A DNA stretch of 64,000 nt from contig NZ_VXDB01000005.1 of NCBI RefSeq assembly GCF_008711325.1, forward strand, positions 124,001 through 188,000. The letters are read 5' to 3'. Under the pieces are notes generated by a model, which did no database searches, was not told the origin of the DNA, and worked only from the letters and a program-made list of their open reading frames with translations. Shown here piece by piece: positions 12,249-20,487 of this stretch. The position numbers and the translations under genes were made by a program. This stretch comes from Roseibium sediminis. GTDB taxonomy: Bacteria > Pseudomonadota > Alphaproteobacteria > Rhizobiales > Stappiaceae. Within the stretch, counting starts at the first letter, position 1, and each line of letters begins with the position of its first letter.

Positions 12249-12530
12249 GTGAACCCTGCCGTGCTTGAAAAAGAACTGAACATCGTCAACCAACGGGGCC
12301 TGCATGCGCGGGCCTCTGCGAAGCTGGTGAAACTGGTGGAAACGTTCGACTCCCGGGTCGAGGTCTCCAAGGATGGTCAGACGGTCGACGGAACTTCCAT
12401 CATGGGATTGATGATGCTGGCGGCAAGTCGCGGATGCAGCATTCAGGTGCGTGTGGAAGGCAGTGACGCCGAAGAGGCAATGACGGCCATTTCCGATCTG
12501 GTTTGCGACGGGTTCGGAGAAGCGGACTGA
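12249..12530 (+). CDS. Phosphocarrier protein HPr
   Basis: A 93-residue HPr. It begins with GTG. The motif NQRGLHARASAKLV contains the EI-phosphorylated His19, and DGTSIMGLMMLAA contains Ser50, the expected target of the HPr kinase encoded 0.5 kb upstream. In the regulatory PTS it passes phosphoryl groups from EI-Ntr to EIIA proteins. It is the last gene of the chvI-chvG-hprK-EIIA-HPr unit and is followed by a strong terminator. Confidence 0.95.
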   Translation: MNPAVLEKELNIVNQRGLHARASAKLVKLVETFDSRVEVSKDGQTVDGTSIMGLMMLAASRGCSIQVRVEGSDAEEAMTAISDLVCDGFGEAD

Positions 12531-12573
12531 CAGAATTCAGTCGCAGGGCCTATCTTCGCTGAAGATTATCTGG

Positions 12574-12604
12574 AAGGTTCACTTGTTGAAAGTGAACCTT
12601 TTTT
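12574..12604 (+). terminator. Intrinsic terminator after HPr
   Basis: A perfect 9-bp stem AAGGTTCAC/GTGAACCTT with a 9-base loop, followed by a T-run. It closes the chvI-HPr operon. The arms also contain the GTTCA/TGAAC core found in the inverted repeat before satD. Confidence 0.85.
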
Positions 12605-12619
12605 ATTTCATTATTGAAA

Positions 12620-12641
12620 AATGAACCAAAAAGAGTTCATT
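12620..12641. promoter_or_regulatory. Inverted repeat upstream of the SatD gene
   Basis: AATGAAC, 8 bases, GTTCATT: a perfect 7-bp inverted repeat ending 40 bp before the chosen satD start. Because SatD-family proteins end in a helix-turn-helix-like segment, autoregulation through this site is conceivable. No data beyond the sequence. Confidence 0.4.
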
Positions 12642-12681
12642 ATCTGGTTTGTGTCTAGACCAAAACGGGGATTGGCAGGCA

Positions 12682-13341
12682 ATGGGGCAGGTACCCAGGA
12701 ACCACACTGTGCTGATGGGCGACATCGTTGAAAGCGAGCAGTTCCCCTCGCGCGAGCATCTGCATGTGGTGTTCAACAGAAGTGTGGATGCAGCAAACCA
12801 AAAGCATGGCGATGACATTGCTTCGCCGCTGACGATCACCCTCGGTGATGAATTTCAGGGTCTGTTTTCCTCGCGGGCGGCAGCCTTTCGGGTGGCTCAC
12901 GAAATGAGGCTTGAGCTCTTGCACGAGGGCGTGCGATGTCGGTTCGTCGTCGGCGATGTTCATTTGGAAACACCACTGAACAAGAGCTCCGCCTGGAATA
13001 TGCTGGGGCGAGGGTTGGCCGAGGCGCGGGGGCGGCTTGAGGAAAAGCAGGATCCGAATGCCTATCGCTTTTCCTTTCCAGAAGACGGGGATCTTCCTCC
13101 CTTGCTGGACGCAATTGGCTCATCCCTATCCTTTCTCGAGGAAGGATGGACCGAGCGTCAGCAGTTATATATCCGCGAAAGCCTGTTATCCGGTCTTGAT
13201 GTAGTCGAGATTGCAGATCGGCACGGCGTCAGCAAGAGGGCGGTATACAAGGGGCTGGAAGCTGCTAACCTGAAGCTCTACCAACGGCAGCTTGATGCCA
13301 TATCCGGTTATTTGAGGGCCCACGAATCCGCGGGCAGATGA
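12682..13341 (+). CDS. SatD-family protein
   Basis: A 219-residue SatD-family protein; biochemical function is not established for the family. The start was put at the ATG after GGCAGGCA; a TTG 33 bases upstream is also in frame. The N-terminus TVLMGDIVES and TITLGDEFQGL, then FVVGDV, are the recurring family motifs (a nucleotide-cyclase-like ferredoxin fold has been suggested for similar layouts; that is inference). The C-terminal 50 residues include VVEIADRHGVSKRAVYKGLE, which reads as a helix-turn-helix. It is followed 21 bp later by a membrane protein, the usual SatD partner arrangement. Confidence 0.8.
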   Translation: MGQVPRNHTVLMGDIVESEQFPSREHLHVVFNRSVDAANQKHGDDIASPLTITLGDEFQGLFSSRAAAFRVAHEMRLELLHEGVRCRFVVGDVHLETPLNKSSAWNMLGRGLAEARGRLEEKQDPNAYRFSFPEDGDLPPLLDAIGSSLSFLEEGWTERQQLYIRESLLSGLDVVEIADRHGVSKRAVYKGLEAANLKLYQRQLDAISGYLRAHESAGR

Positions 13342-13362
13342 TTTCGGGGACAGCGTATTTTC

Positions 13363-13806
13363 ATGACGTATTTCAACATCATACTGGTTCTGGCCGGATA
13401 TGCGCTGTTCGTGCCTGTTCTCTGGCAACTCGGCAACCTGTTTGTAAAACGCGTTGTCGACCTTGCCGTTGACGGCAAGATCCTGCCGGAGACGGAAGGC
13501 GAAGAAACCCCGCCCGCAAAGGTCGAGCGCGAGCTCAAGGCTGGCCGGGTGATTGGTCTTCTGGAGAGGGTGCTGCTGGTCGTCGGGCTCGTCTGGGGCA
13601 ACTGGCAGATCCTTGCTGCCGTGATCGCCTTGAAATCCGTGACGCGTTACAAGGATCTGGATAAGCGGCTGAATGCCGAATATTTCCTGATCGGCTCCTT
13701 GAGCAGCATCATATGGGCAATTGTCGTTGCCATCATGATCGTTGCCTATGACCGGGAGTTTGGCTTCGGTGTCTTGCCGCACGCTCTTCTGGACACGTCA
13801 AAGTAG
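13363..13806 (+). CDS. Membrane protein resembling the C-terminal half of DUF3307 proteins
   Basis: A 147-residue membrane protein with hydrophobic segments at about 5-25, 70-95 and 112-130. The stretch GRVIGLLERVLL...AAVIALKSVTRYKDL...AEYFLIGSLSS closely resembles the conserved C-terminal part of DUF3307 membrane proteins, which commonly accompany SatD. The N-terminal DUF3307 segment itself appears to be missing or replaced. Its position 21 bp after satD supports a shared operon. Function unknown; the naming rests on remembered family sequence, not on a search. Confidence 0.65.
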   Translation: MTYFNIILVLAGYALFVPVLWQLGNLFVKRVVDLAVDGKILPETEGEETPPAKVERELKAGRVIGLLERVLLVVGLVWGNWQILAAVIALKSVTRYKDLDKRLNAEYFLIGSLSSIIWAIVVAIMIVAYDREFGFGVLPHALLDTSK

Positions 13807-13858
13807 CCACATGCCCGCATCTCCCTTTGCTATGTCATGTTTCAAACAGTTCGGATTT

Positions 13859-13880
13859 GATATAAAGATTTCTTTATATC
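13859..13880. promoter_or_regulatory. Palindromic operator upstream of ahcY (SahR-like)
   Basis: GATATAAAG, ATTT, CTTTATATC is a perfect 9-bp inverted repeat with a 4-base centre, 152 bp before the ahcY start. This size and AT-rich form suit ArsR-family regulators. In Proteobacteria the ArsR-family protein SahR, which responds to S-adenosylhomocysteine, controls ahcY and methionine genes, so this is a candidate SahR site (inference). Confidence 0.55.
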
Positions 13881-13960
13881 TTTATTGAAGTGGAAACCCT
13901 TGCGCGCTATAACCCGCTCAATCGTGATGGCGGGACATGCGTCTGCCCGGATTTGAAAAG

Positions 13961-14013
13961 GTCAGGCCGAGTATCTTTTTCCGGCCTGTGACAACTGTTC
14001 GGTAGCTGCCGAC
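13961..14013 (+). other. Two stem-loops in the ahcY leader
   Basis: CAGGCCG (13963-13969) pairs with CGGCCTG (13982-13988), and a second small hairpin TCGG/CCGA lies at 13999-14012, just before the ahcY ribosome site. They could structure the leader RNA. I could not fit them to the known SAH or SAM riboswitch consensus layouts. Confidence 0.35.
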
Positions 14014-14032
14014 AACCACTCAGGAAATTTTC

Positions 14033-15421
14033 ATGACCGACTATATCGTCAAGGATATCAAGCTCGCCGATTGGGGCCGCACGGAAATCGAAATCGCCGA
14101 ACACGAAATGCCGGGCCTGATGGCCTGCCGCGCCGAATTCGGTGACTCCAAGCCGCTCAAGGGCGCGCGCATTGCAGGCTCCCTGCACATGACGATCCAG
14201 ACTGCGGTTCTGATCGAAACCCTCGTCGCGCTGGGCGCAGAAGTTCGCTGGGCATCCTGCAACATCTATTCCACGCAGGATCAGGCTGCAGCAGCAATCG
14301 CCGCTGCCGGCATTCCGGTCTTCGCCATCAAGGGCGAAACCCTCGAAGAATACTGGGACTATGCCGACAAGATCTTCGACTTCCCGGAAGGCGCAAACAT
14401 GATCCTGGATGATGGCGGCGACGCAACGCTCTACATCCTGATCGGTGCCCGAGTTGAAGCTGGCGAAACCCACCTCATCGAAAATCCGAAGTCCGACGAA
14501 GAAATTGCTCTCTTCGCGCAGATCAAGAAGCGCCTTGCTGCAAACCCGGGCTGGTTCACCAAGCAGAAGGCCCTCATCAAGGGCGTTTCGGAAGAAACCA
14601 CCACCGGCGTTCTGCGTCTTTACGAAATGCAGAAGAACGGCCAGCTGCCGTTCCCGGCCATCAACGTCAATGACAGCGTCACCAAGTCCAAGTTTGACAA
14701 CCGCTATGGCTGCCGTGAATCCCTGGTCGACGGTATCCGCCGCGGCACCGATGTCATGATGTCCGGCAAGGTTGCCGTTGTGTGTGGCTATGGCGACGTC
14801 GGCAAGGGCTCTGCCCAGTCTCTCGCCGGTGCGGGCGCGCGCGTCATCGTCACCGAAATCGACCCGATCTGTGCCCTTCAGGCGGCCATGGACGGCTTTG
14901 AAGTCAAGACGATGGAACAGGCCCTGCCGGAAGGCGATATTTATGTCACCGCGACCGGTAACAAGGACATCATCACCTTCGACCATATGCGTGGCATGAA
15001 GGACATGGCCATCGTCTGCAACATCGGTCACTTCGACAACGAGATCCAGGTTGCCGCGCTGAAGAACACCAAGCTTCGCCCGGTCAAGGATCAGGTCGAT
15101 ATGTACGAGTTCCCGGATGGCAAGCGGATGATCCTCCTGTCCCAGGGCCGTCTCGTGAACCTTGGCAATGCCACCGGTCACCCGAGCTTCGTGATGTCCG
15201 CCAGCTTCACCAACCAGGTGCTGGCGCAGATCGAACTGTGGAGCCGCGGCGACCAGTACAAGAACGAGGTTTACGTTCTGCCGAAGCATCTCGATGAAAA
15301 GGTCGCACGCCTTCATCTCGAGAAGCTGGGTGTGACCCTGACAGAACTGACAGAGGATCAGGCCCAATATCTGGGGATTAGCAAAACCGGTCCGTTCAAG
15401 TCCGAACACTACAAATACTGA
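14033..15421 (+). CDS. ahcY: Adenosylhomocysteinase
   Basis: A 462-residue S-adenosylhomocysteine hydrolase, which splits S-adenosylhomocysteine to adenosine and homocysteine and so relieves product inhibition of methyltransferases. Visible motifs: [15 protein letters not shown], the catalytic-region [18 protein letters not shown], the NAD-binding GYGDVGKG at 252-259, and the C-terminal tail KSEHYKY, which completes the NAD site of the neighbouring subunit. The start follows CAGGAAATTTTC. It lies between the regulatory PTS block and divL, conserved order in Rhizobiales. Strong codon bias suggests high expression. Confidence 0.98.
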   Translation: MTDYIVKDIKLADWGRTEIEIAEHEMPGLMACRAEFGDSKPLKGARIAGSLHMTIQTAVLIETLVALGAEVRWASCNIYSTQDQAAAAIAAAGIPVFAIKGETLEEYWDYADKIFDFPEGANMILDDGGDATLYILIGARVEAGETHLIENPKSDEEIALFAQIKKRLAANPGWFTKQKALIKGVSEETTTGVLRLYEMQKNGQLPFPAINVNDSVTKSKFDNRYGCRESLVDGIRRGTDVMMSGKVAVVCGYGDVGKGSAQSLAGAGARVIVTEIDPICALQAAMDGFEVKTMEQALPEGDIYVTATGNKDIITFDHMRGMKDMAIVCNIGHFDNEIQVAALKNTKLRPVKDQVDMYEFPDGKRMILLSQGRLVNLGNATGHPSFVMSASFTNQVLAQIELWSRGDQYKNEVYVLPKHLDEKVARLHLEKLGVTLTELTEDQAQYLGISKTGPFKSEHYKY

Positions 15422-15429
15422 TTTGGATG

Positions 15430-15460
15430 CCGGCAGACTCAATATTTAGTGGTCTGCCGG
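15430..15460 (+). other. Hairpin after ahcY
   Basis: CCGGCAGAC (15430-15438) and GTCTGCCGG (15452-15460) form a perfect 9-bp stem with a 13-base loop, starting 9 bp after the stop codon. No T-run follows, so it may protect the 3' end or terminate weakly. Confidence 0.5.
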
Positions 15461-15574
15461 AATCTGCCAGAATCACAAAGGTTAACGGGAATCATTGTTT
15501 CAGTGGGTCTCGTTAACTTTTTGGCAAGAGACTCTTCTTCGCGAATCCCAAAAAGGTTATGGTTTTAACGAATC
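15436..15574. promoter_or_regulatory. Cluster of seven GANTC sites upstream of divL
   Basis: GANTC, the CcrM adenine-methylation site, occurs at 15436, 15460, 15470, 15489, 15530, 15543 and 15570: seven times in 139 bp, where about 0.5 would be expected by chance. GTTAACG (15481-15487) and CGTTAAC (15511-15517) form an inverted pair resembling CtrA half sites (TTAAC). The cluster ends about 90 bp before the divL start, so methylation-dependent, GcrA or CtrA-linked control of divL is likely (inference). Confidence 0.7.
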
Positions 15575-15664
15575 AAGGGCGTTGAGGCACAAGCCCCTGA
15601 TTTGTTTCCAGGCTATCCGGGCAAAAGCCCGGGCCGGATAAAAGGCGGCGTAAGGGGATTTGGA

Positions 15665-18178
15665 ATGCCGATAGGCGGCTTCAGCGCTGGGCGTAATCGC
15701 TCGGCGTGGCGAGGAAGGATTCTGGCAACCGGAAAGGTATGGTGCGCAACGGCGAGCGCAACCTTGATGGTGCCCAGTCTGGCTCAGGCCGCTGATGAGG
15801 CGTCTCTGTCCTTGCCTTCTATCGATCCCAACACCGTCATGTTGCTCGGCGCCTTTGGTGGTGTCTGTGCATTTGCAATCACGGCGTCCGTTGCCTTTTT
15901 GCGGCAGCGTCGCAGCTCCGGCATTCTTTCCGAAAGCCTTCACCGCGAAAAAAGCGAACTCAAGCTGCGTGTCGACCGGCTTGAGGCCATGCTGAACTCC
16001 GACGAGCAGCGCGTGGTGGTCTGGTCGGGTGCTGGCAATGCCCCGCAGGTCTGGGGCGTTCTGCCGGAGCAGTCCGGCGTGCCGCGTGCAACAAACCAGC
16101 TGCTTGCCTTCGGGTCTTGGCTGACCGGAAAATGCGCATCCGACCTTGAGCGTCGGCTTGATGCCCTTTTCAGTCGCGGTGAGACCTTCACCTGCACCTT
16201 GACGACACGCCTTGGCACTTATGTGGAGGCGATTGGTCGCACGACTGGAGGGGCTGTTGTCCTTCGTCTGCGTGACATGACCGGTGAGCGCCAGATCCAG
16301 GCGGAGATTTCGGCTCGCAATGCTCGCATCTCTGGCGAATTGCATATGTTGCATGCGTTGCTGGATGCGCTGCCGTCTCCCGCCTGGCAACGTGACGCCC
16401 ATGGCAAGCTTATCTGGGCAAATCAGGCTTATGCGAAGGCTGTCGATGCCCCGGATGCCAAGGCTGCTGTGCAAAACGGCGCGGACTTCCTTGATTCGGC
16501 TGCACGCGAGGCTCTCGGCAAGGACCGCAATGAAGACGGATGCTTTACGTCCCGCATTCCGATGGTGGCCGCTGGCGAGCGGCGCGTCTTCGAGGTAACC
16601 GATGTCACCGCCAATGTTGGCGGGGCAGGCGTTGCAATCGATATCACCGAGCTGGACCAGCTTGGCAAGGAACTGACGCGCGCCGAGGAGTTCCACGGCC
16701 GGACCCTGGATCAGCTCGCAACCGCTGTCGCCATTTACGGCGGCGACCGGAAGCTGCAATTCTACAATGCCGCCTTCTGCCAGCTTTGGGGTCTGGATCC
16801 TGCCTTCCTTGAAAGCTCTCCGGAAGATGGCGCCGTTCTTGATGCGCTGCGCGCTGCGCGCAAGCTGCCGGAACAGGCCGATTACCGCGTCTGGCGGAAC
16901 AACATGCTGGAGAACTACCAGTCGGTTGAGTCCAAGGAAAACTGGTGGCACCTGCCGGACGGCCGCACCTTGCGCGTCATCGCCAGCCCGCACCCGCAGG
17001 GCGGCGTGATTTATATCTACGAGAATGTCACCGAGCGACTGGATCTTGAAAGCCGCTACAACGCGCTGATCCGTGTTCAGGGCGAGACGCTCGACAATCT
17101 CTCCGAAGCCGTTGCGGTGTTCGGTTCCGATGGTCGCTTGCGGCTTTGGAATCCGGCCTTCAGCAACATCTGGAGCTTCGAGGAAGATCGTCTTTCGCAG
17201 TTGCCCCACGTCAAGGAGCTGATCAGCGTTTGCGCCCTGTCCCAGCCTGAGCAGGATGCCTGGGGCCGACTGGCCGCAAATGTCACAAGCCTCGTCGACA
17301 ACCGGACGCAGGTTTCCAGCCGCATGGAGCGCCACAACGGCACGATCCTGGATTATGCCACCGTTCCGCTTCCCGACGGCGGCACGCTTGTCACCTTCGT
17401 GGACGTTACAGACAGCGTGAATGTGGAGCGTGCGCTCGTTGAAAAGAACGAGGCACTGGAACAGGCCGACGAACTGAAGAACGCCTTTGTCCAGCACGTG
17501 TCCTACGAATTGCGGTCACCGCTGACCAACATCATCGGCTTTGCCCAGCTGCTGACCGATCCGAAATTCGGTGAACTGTCTGACAAGCAAAGCGAATATG
17601 CCGACTATATCCGCTCCTCGTCTTCGGCCCTGCTCGCGATCATCAATGACATTCTCGATCTGGCGACGCTTGATGCGGGCATCATGGAGCTGGATCTTGG
17701 CGAAGTGGATGTGGCAGCCACGGTCTCCGCTGCCGTCGAGGGTTTGAAAGACCGGTTGGCAGAGGCGCGGATCAATCTTCGCACGGATGTCCCGAACGAT
17801 ATCGGCGTGATGGTCGCCGATGAAAAGCGCCTGCGGCAGGTTCTTTACAACCTGATTTCCAACGCGGTCCGCTACTCCGATGAAGATGGCATTGTTGATG
17901 TCGTCTGCAAGCGGAAAGACGAGGCAATTGAGTTCGTTGTGAAGGATCACGGGTGCGGCATACCGGCAGATATCCTCACACAGGTCTTCAACCGCTTTGT
18001 TGGCCATGACACCGGCGCACGCCGTCAAGGGGCGGGGATCGGTCTCTCACTCGTGAAGAGCTTCGTTGAACTGCACGGCGGCAAGGTGGATATCGACAGC
18101 GTTGAAGGCAAGGGAACAACGGTCACCTGCACCTTCCCCGCCAAGCCGGAACTCTCCGGCAGCATCGCGGCAGAATAA
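15665..18178 (+). CDS. divL: DivL: PAS-domain cell-cycle pseudo-histidine kinase with Tyr phosphoacceptor
   Basis: An 837-residue protein. The start was placed at the ATG following AAGGGGATTTGGA; a TTG 63 bases upstream is in frame. An N-terminal signal-like segment and a TM (NTVMLLGAFGGVCAFAI) are followed by three PAS-like domains (about 220, 345 and 470 onwards), a HisKA-type domain and a full ATPase domain (NLISNAVRYS, DHGCGIP, GAGIGLSLVKS). In the H-box FVQHVSYELRSPL the usual histidine is Tyr614. That replacement and the ahcY/tsaE neighbourhood identify DivL, which in Caulobacter binds DivK and regulates the CckA-CtrA pathway. It should sit at the inner membrane, possibly polar. Confidence 0.88.
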   Translation: MPIGGFSAGRNRSAWRGRILATGKVWCATASATLMVPSLAQAADEASLSLPSIDPNTVMLLGAFGGVCAFAITASVAFLRQRRSSGILSESLHREKSELKLRVDRLEAMLNSDEQRVVVWSGAGNAPQVWGVLPEQSGVPRATNQLLAFGSWLTGKCASDLERRLDALFSRGETFTCTLTTRLGTYVEAIGRTTGGAVVLRLRDMTGERQIQAEISARNARISGELHMLHALLDALPSPAWQRDAHGKLIWANQAYAKAVDAPDAKAAVQNGADFLDSAAREALGKDRNEDGCFTSRIPMVAAGERRVFEVTDVTANVGGAGVAIDITELDQLGKELTRAEEFHGRTLDQLATAVAIYGGDRKLQFYNAAFCQLWGLDPAFLESSPEDGAVLDALRAARKLPEQADYRVWRNNMLENYQSVESKENWWHLPDGRTLRVIASPHPQGGVIYIYENVTERLDLESRYNALIRVQGETLDNLSEAVAVFGSDGRLRLWNPAFSNIWSFEEDRLSQLPHVKELISVCALSQPEQDAWGRLAANVTSLVDNRTQVSSRMERHNGTILDYATVPLPDGGTLVTFVDVTDSVNVERALVEKNEALEQADELKNAFVQHVSYELRSPLTNIIGFAQLLTDPKFGELSDKQSEYADYIRSSSSALLAIINDILDLATLDAGIMELDLGEVDVAATVSAAVEGLKDRLAEARINLRTDVPNDIGVMVADEKRLRQVLYNLISNAVRYSDEDGIVDVVCKRKDEAIEFVVKDHGCGIPADILTQVFNRFVGHDTGARRQGAGIGLSLVKSFVELHGGKVDIDSVEGKGTTVTCTFPAKPELSGSIAAE

Positions 18179-18192
18179 GCTGCCGGTCGCCC

Positions 18193-19740
18193 ATGTCCGG
18201 TCAGCCGCTCCGCCAGCTTCCCACGCCCTTCACGTCAATCCTTCTGGACTGCGAAAGCGCAACCGTACGCCTTGCAGAGGACCTTGCTGTTATCCTGCGC
18301 AGGGAGGATTGCGTTCTTCTTTCCGGTGATTTGGGAGCCGGGAAATCCACCCTTTCGCGCGCATTGCTGCGAGCTCTGGCCGCCGATGCAGAGCTGGAAG
18401 TCCCCAGCCCGACCTTTACCCTTGTTCAGACCTATTCCCTCGACCGTCTGGAGGTTGCCCATTTTGATCTCTACCGGCTGGAAGAACCGGAGGAGGTCGA
18501 AGAACTGGGGCTTGCCGATTGCCTTGAAGCCGGCGCAGCTCTGGTGGAATGGCCTGAAATGGCTGCCGGGTTCCTGCCTGAAGATGCGCTCTGGATCCAG
18601 CTCAGGGAAACAAACACCGAAGGCGAGCGCGTCGCGGATTTCTGGTCGCAAAATCCCGAATGGCAGAAACGCATCACGCGAACCCGATTGCTGCGCCAGT
18701 TCTTGAACGCGAACGGGTTTGAAGGCGCAGCGCGGCACCACATTGCCGGTGATGCCTCCATCCGCAATTTCGAACGCATTTCGAAGAACAGTGAAATGGC
18801 AATCCTGATGGATTGGCCGGAGCCAAGTGGTGCCATGGGCACTCCAGAGGCTCTTGCCTACAATCGTCTGGTCCACCGGGCGCCCGATTGCAGGGCCTTT
18901 GTCGCGGTTGCCGGTGAGTTGCACAGCCGGGGCTTTGGGGCTGCAAAGGTGCTGGCGTCAGATGCAACGGCCGGAATGCTGCTGCTTCAGGATCTCGGGT
19001 CAACGGGAATTGTCGACGAAAATGGGCCGATTGCTGAGCGCTATCATGCAGCCATGCGGGTCCTGGCCGCCATGCACGAAAGGCCGCTTCCGCAGGACGT
19101 CCTTCTTCCAGATGGCGATATCTATCATGTCCCAGACTATTCGCTGGAAGCCCTGATCACCGAGGCAGAGCTCTATGTGGAATGGTTTGCGCCCGACCGA
19201 TTGAAACGGGAGCTGGAACAAGACGAGCGCCGTGCCTTCCGCGAGCTTTGGATGGCTGCCATCAGGGCAGCTGAGCAGGCGGAAATCGGCTGGGTTTTAA
19301 GGGATGTTCATTCGCCCAATATCCTGTGGCTTGAGGGGCGCAAAGGTGACGACCGAATCGGTTTGATTGACCTTCAGGATACGGTCATCGGGCCTCTGGC
19401 CTATGACGTTGCCTCGCTCGCACTGGATGCTCGTGTCGACATTTCACCACAGCTGGAAAGCGATCTGGTGGCGACCTACATTTCCGCAAGACAGTCAGTC
19501 AATCCGGCATTTGACCGGGTGCGGTTTGAAGCAGCCTATGCCATCATGGCCTGCCAGCGGATCACGAAGATCCTCGGGATATTCGTGCGGCTGGCAAGGC
19601 GGGATGACAAGCCGGGCTACATGAAACACGCGCCGCGCCTGATCGGATACATGGAGCGGGTCCTGCGTCATCCGGCGATGGCGGATCTGAAAGTTTGGTT
19701 CGAAAAAAGCGGCCTGTTTGATGGGCAAAACGCGGAGTAA
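18193..19740 (+). CDS. TsaE-AmgK fusion: tRNA t6A ATPase plus cell-wall amino-sugar kinase
   Basis: A 515-residue two-domain protein. Residues 1-150 are TsaE (YjeE): P-loop GDLGAGKS at 45-52, VPSPTFTLVQTY and HFDLYRLEEPEEVEELG; this ATPase drives the TsaBDE complex making t6A37 in tRNA. From about 165 to the end is an aminoglycoside-phosphotransferase fold with VLRDVHSPNILWL and IGLIDLQDT, matching AmgK, which phosphorylates N-acetylmuramate or N-acetylglucosamine at the anomeric position. murU, the next enzyme, follows 9 bp later, which supports AmgK. The fusion appears in Rhizobiales and joins two unrelated activities. Confidence 0.9.
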   Translation: MSGQPLRQLPTPFTSILLDCESATVRLAEDLAVILRREDCVLLSGDLGAGKSTLSRALLRALAADAELEVPSPTFTLVQTYSLDRLEVAHFDLYRLEEPEEVEELGLADCLEAGAALVEWPEMAAGFLPEDALWIQLRETNTEGERVADFWSQNPEWQKRITRTRLLRQFLNANGFEGAARHHIAGDASIRNFERISKNSEMAILMDWPEPSGAMGTPEALAYNRLVHRAPDCRAFVAVAGELHSRGFGAAKVLASDATAGMLLLQDLGSTGIVDENGPIAERYHAAMRVLAAMHERPLPQDVLLPDGDIYHVPDYSLEALITEAELYVEWFAPDRLKRELEQDERRAFRELWMAAIRAAEQAEIGWVLRDVHSPNILWLEGRKGDDRIGLIDLQDTVIGPLAYDVASLALDARVDISPQLESDLVATYISARQSVNPAFDRVRFEAAYAIMACQRITKILGIFVRLARRDDKPGYMKHAPRLIGYMERVLRHPAMADLKVWFEKSGLFDGQNAE

Positions 19741-19749
19741 GATTTCAAC

Positions 19750-20484
19750 ATGGCACAGGGGCAATTCCGGCCTTCACATGCAATGATTCTGGCGGCCGGA
19801 CTGGGCAAGCGCATGCGTCCGCTGACTGCAACCACCCCCAAACCGCTTATCGAAGTGAATGGCAAGGCCCTGATCGATCACGGCTTTGACCGTCTGGCCG
19901 AGGTGGGGGTCAAAACCTGTGTCGTGAACGTCCATTATCTCGCCGATCTGGTCGAGGTGCATGTCAAGCGCCGCGCCGATATGGAGGTGCTCGTTTCTGA
20001 CGAACGGGCGCAACTGCTGGAAACGGGCGGTGGCATCATGAAGGCCCTTCCGCTCCTGGGAAATGATCCCTTTTTCCAGCTGAATGCCGACACCGCCTAT
20101 TGGATTGAAGGCGTCAAACCCAATCTGGAGCACATGATCGAGGCTTGGGACAGCGAGCGCATGGATGCGCTGCTGCTTCTGGCTGAAACCGTCAATGCGG
20201 TTGGCTATTCCGGGCGGGGTGATTTTGAGATGGCGCGCGACGGAAGCCTGAGCCGCAGATTGGAGCGGCGCGTAACGCCCTTTGCCTATGCAGGAGCAGC
20301 CATTCTGCATCCCCGCCTGTTCGAGAACGCGCCTGAAGGGTCCTTTTCCATGAATGTCCTGTTCGATCGTGCCATTGAAGCGGGTCGACTTTTCGGGGTT
20401 CAGATGGAAGGCATCTGGCTGCATGTCGGGACGCCGGAAGCCATTCACGCTGCCGAACATGCCGTGCGCGAAAGCGCGGCCTGA
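19750..20484 (+). CDS. murU: N-acetylmuramate-1-phosphate uridylyltransferase
   Basis: A 244-residue sugar-phosphate nucleotidyltransferase. The N-terminal signature AMILAAGLGKRMRPLT..TPKPLIEV at about residues 12-38 binds UTP; ETGGGIMKALPLLG and FFQLNADTAYW carry the substrate and metal-binding residues. With AmgK encoded just upstream it forms the MurNAc-1-phosphate to UDP-MurNAc salvage route, which bypasses MurA/MurB and can raise fosfomycin tolerance. General family members include glucose-1-phosphate transferases, so the MurU assignment depends on the AmgK neighbour. addB starts 4 bp after it. Confidence 0.88.
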   Translation: MAQGQFRPSHAMILAAGLGKRMRPLTATTPKPLIEVNGKALIDHGFDRLAEVGVKTCVVNVHYLADLVEVHVKRRADMEVLVSDERAQLLETGGGIMKALPLLGNDPFFQLNADTAYWIEGVKPNLEHMIEAWDSERMDALLLLAETVNAVGYSGRGDFEMARDGSLSRRLERRVTPFAYAGAAILHPRLFENAPEGSFSMNVLFDRAIEAGRLFGVQMEGIWLHVGTPEAIHAAEHAVRESAA

Positions 20485-20487
20485 GGC

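Noticed and set aside
12649-12681. TTG start for the SatD gene
   Set aside because: The first eleven residues it adds are not family-like and the ATG at 12682 has a ribosome-site-like GGCAGG before it.
13807-14032. SAH or SAM riboswitch before ahcY
   Set aside because: I tried to fit the conserved cores of the SAH and SAM-II type riboswitches and none matched; only two simple hairpins are present.
15602-18178. Ordinary PAS-domain sensor histidine kinase
   Set aside because: The H-box has tyrosine in place of histidine and the gene sits between ahcY and tsaE, so DivL is the better call.
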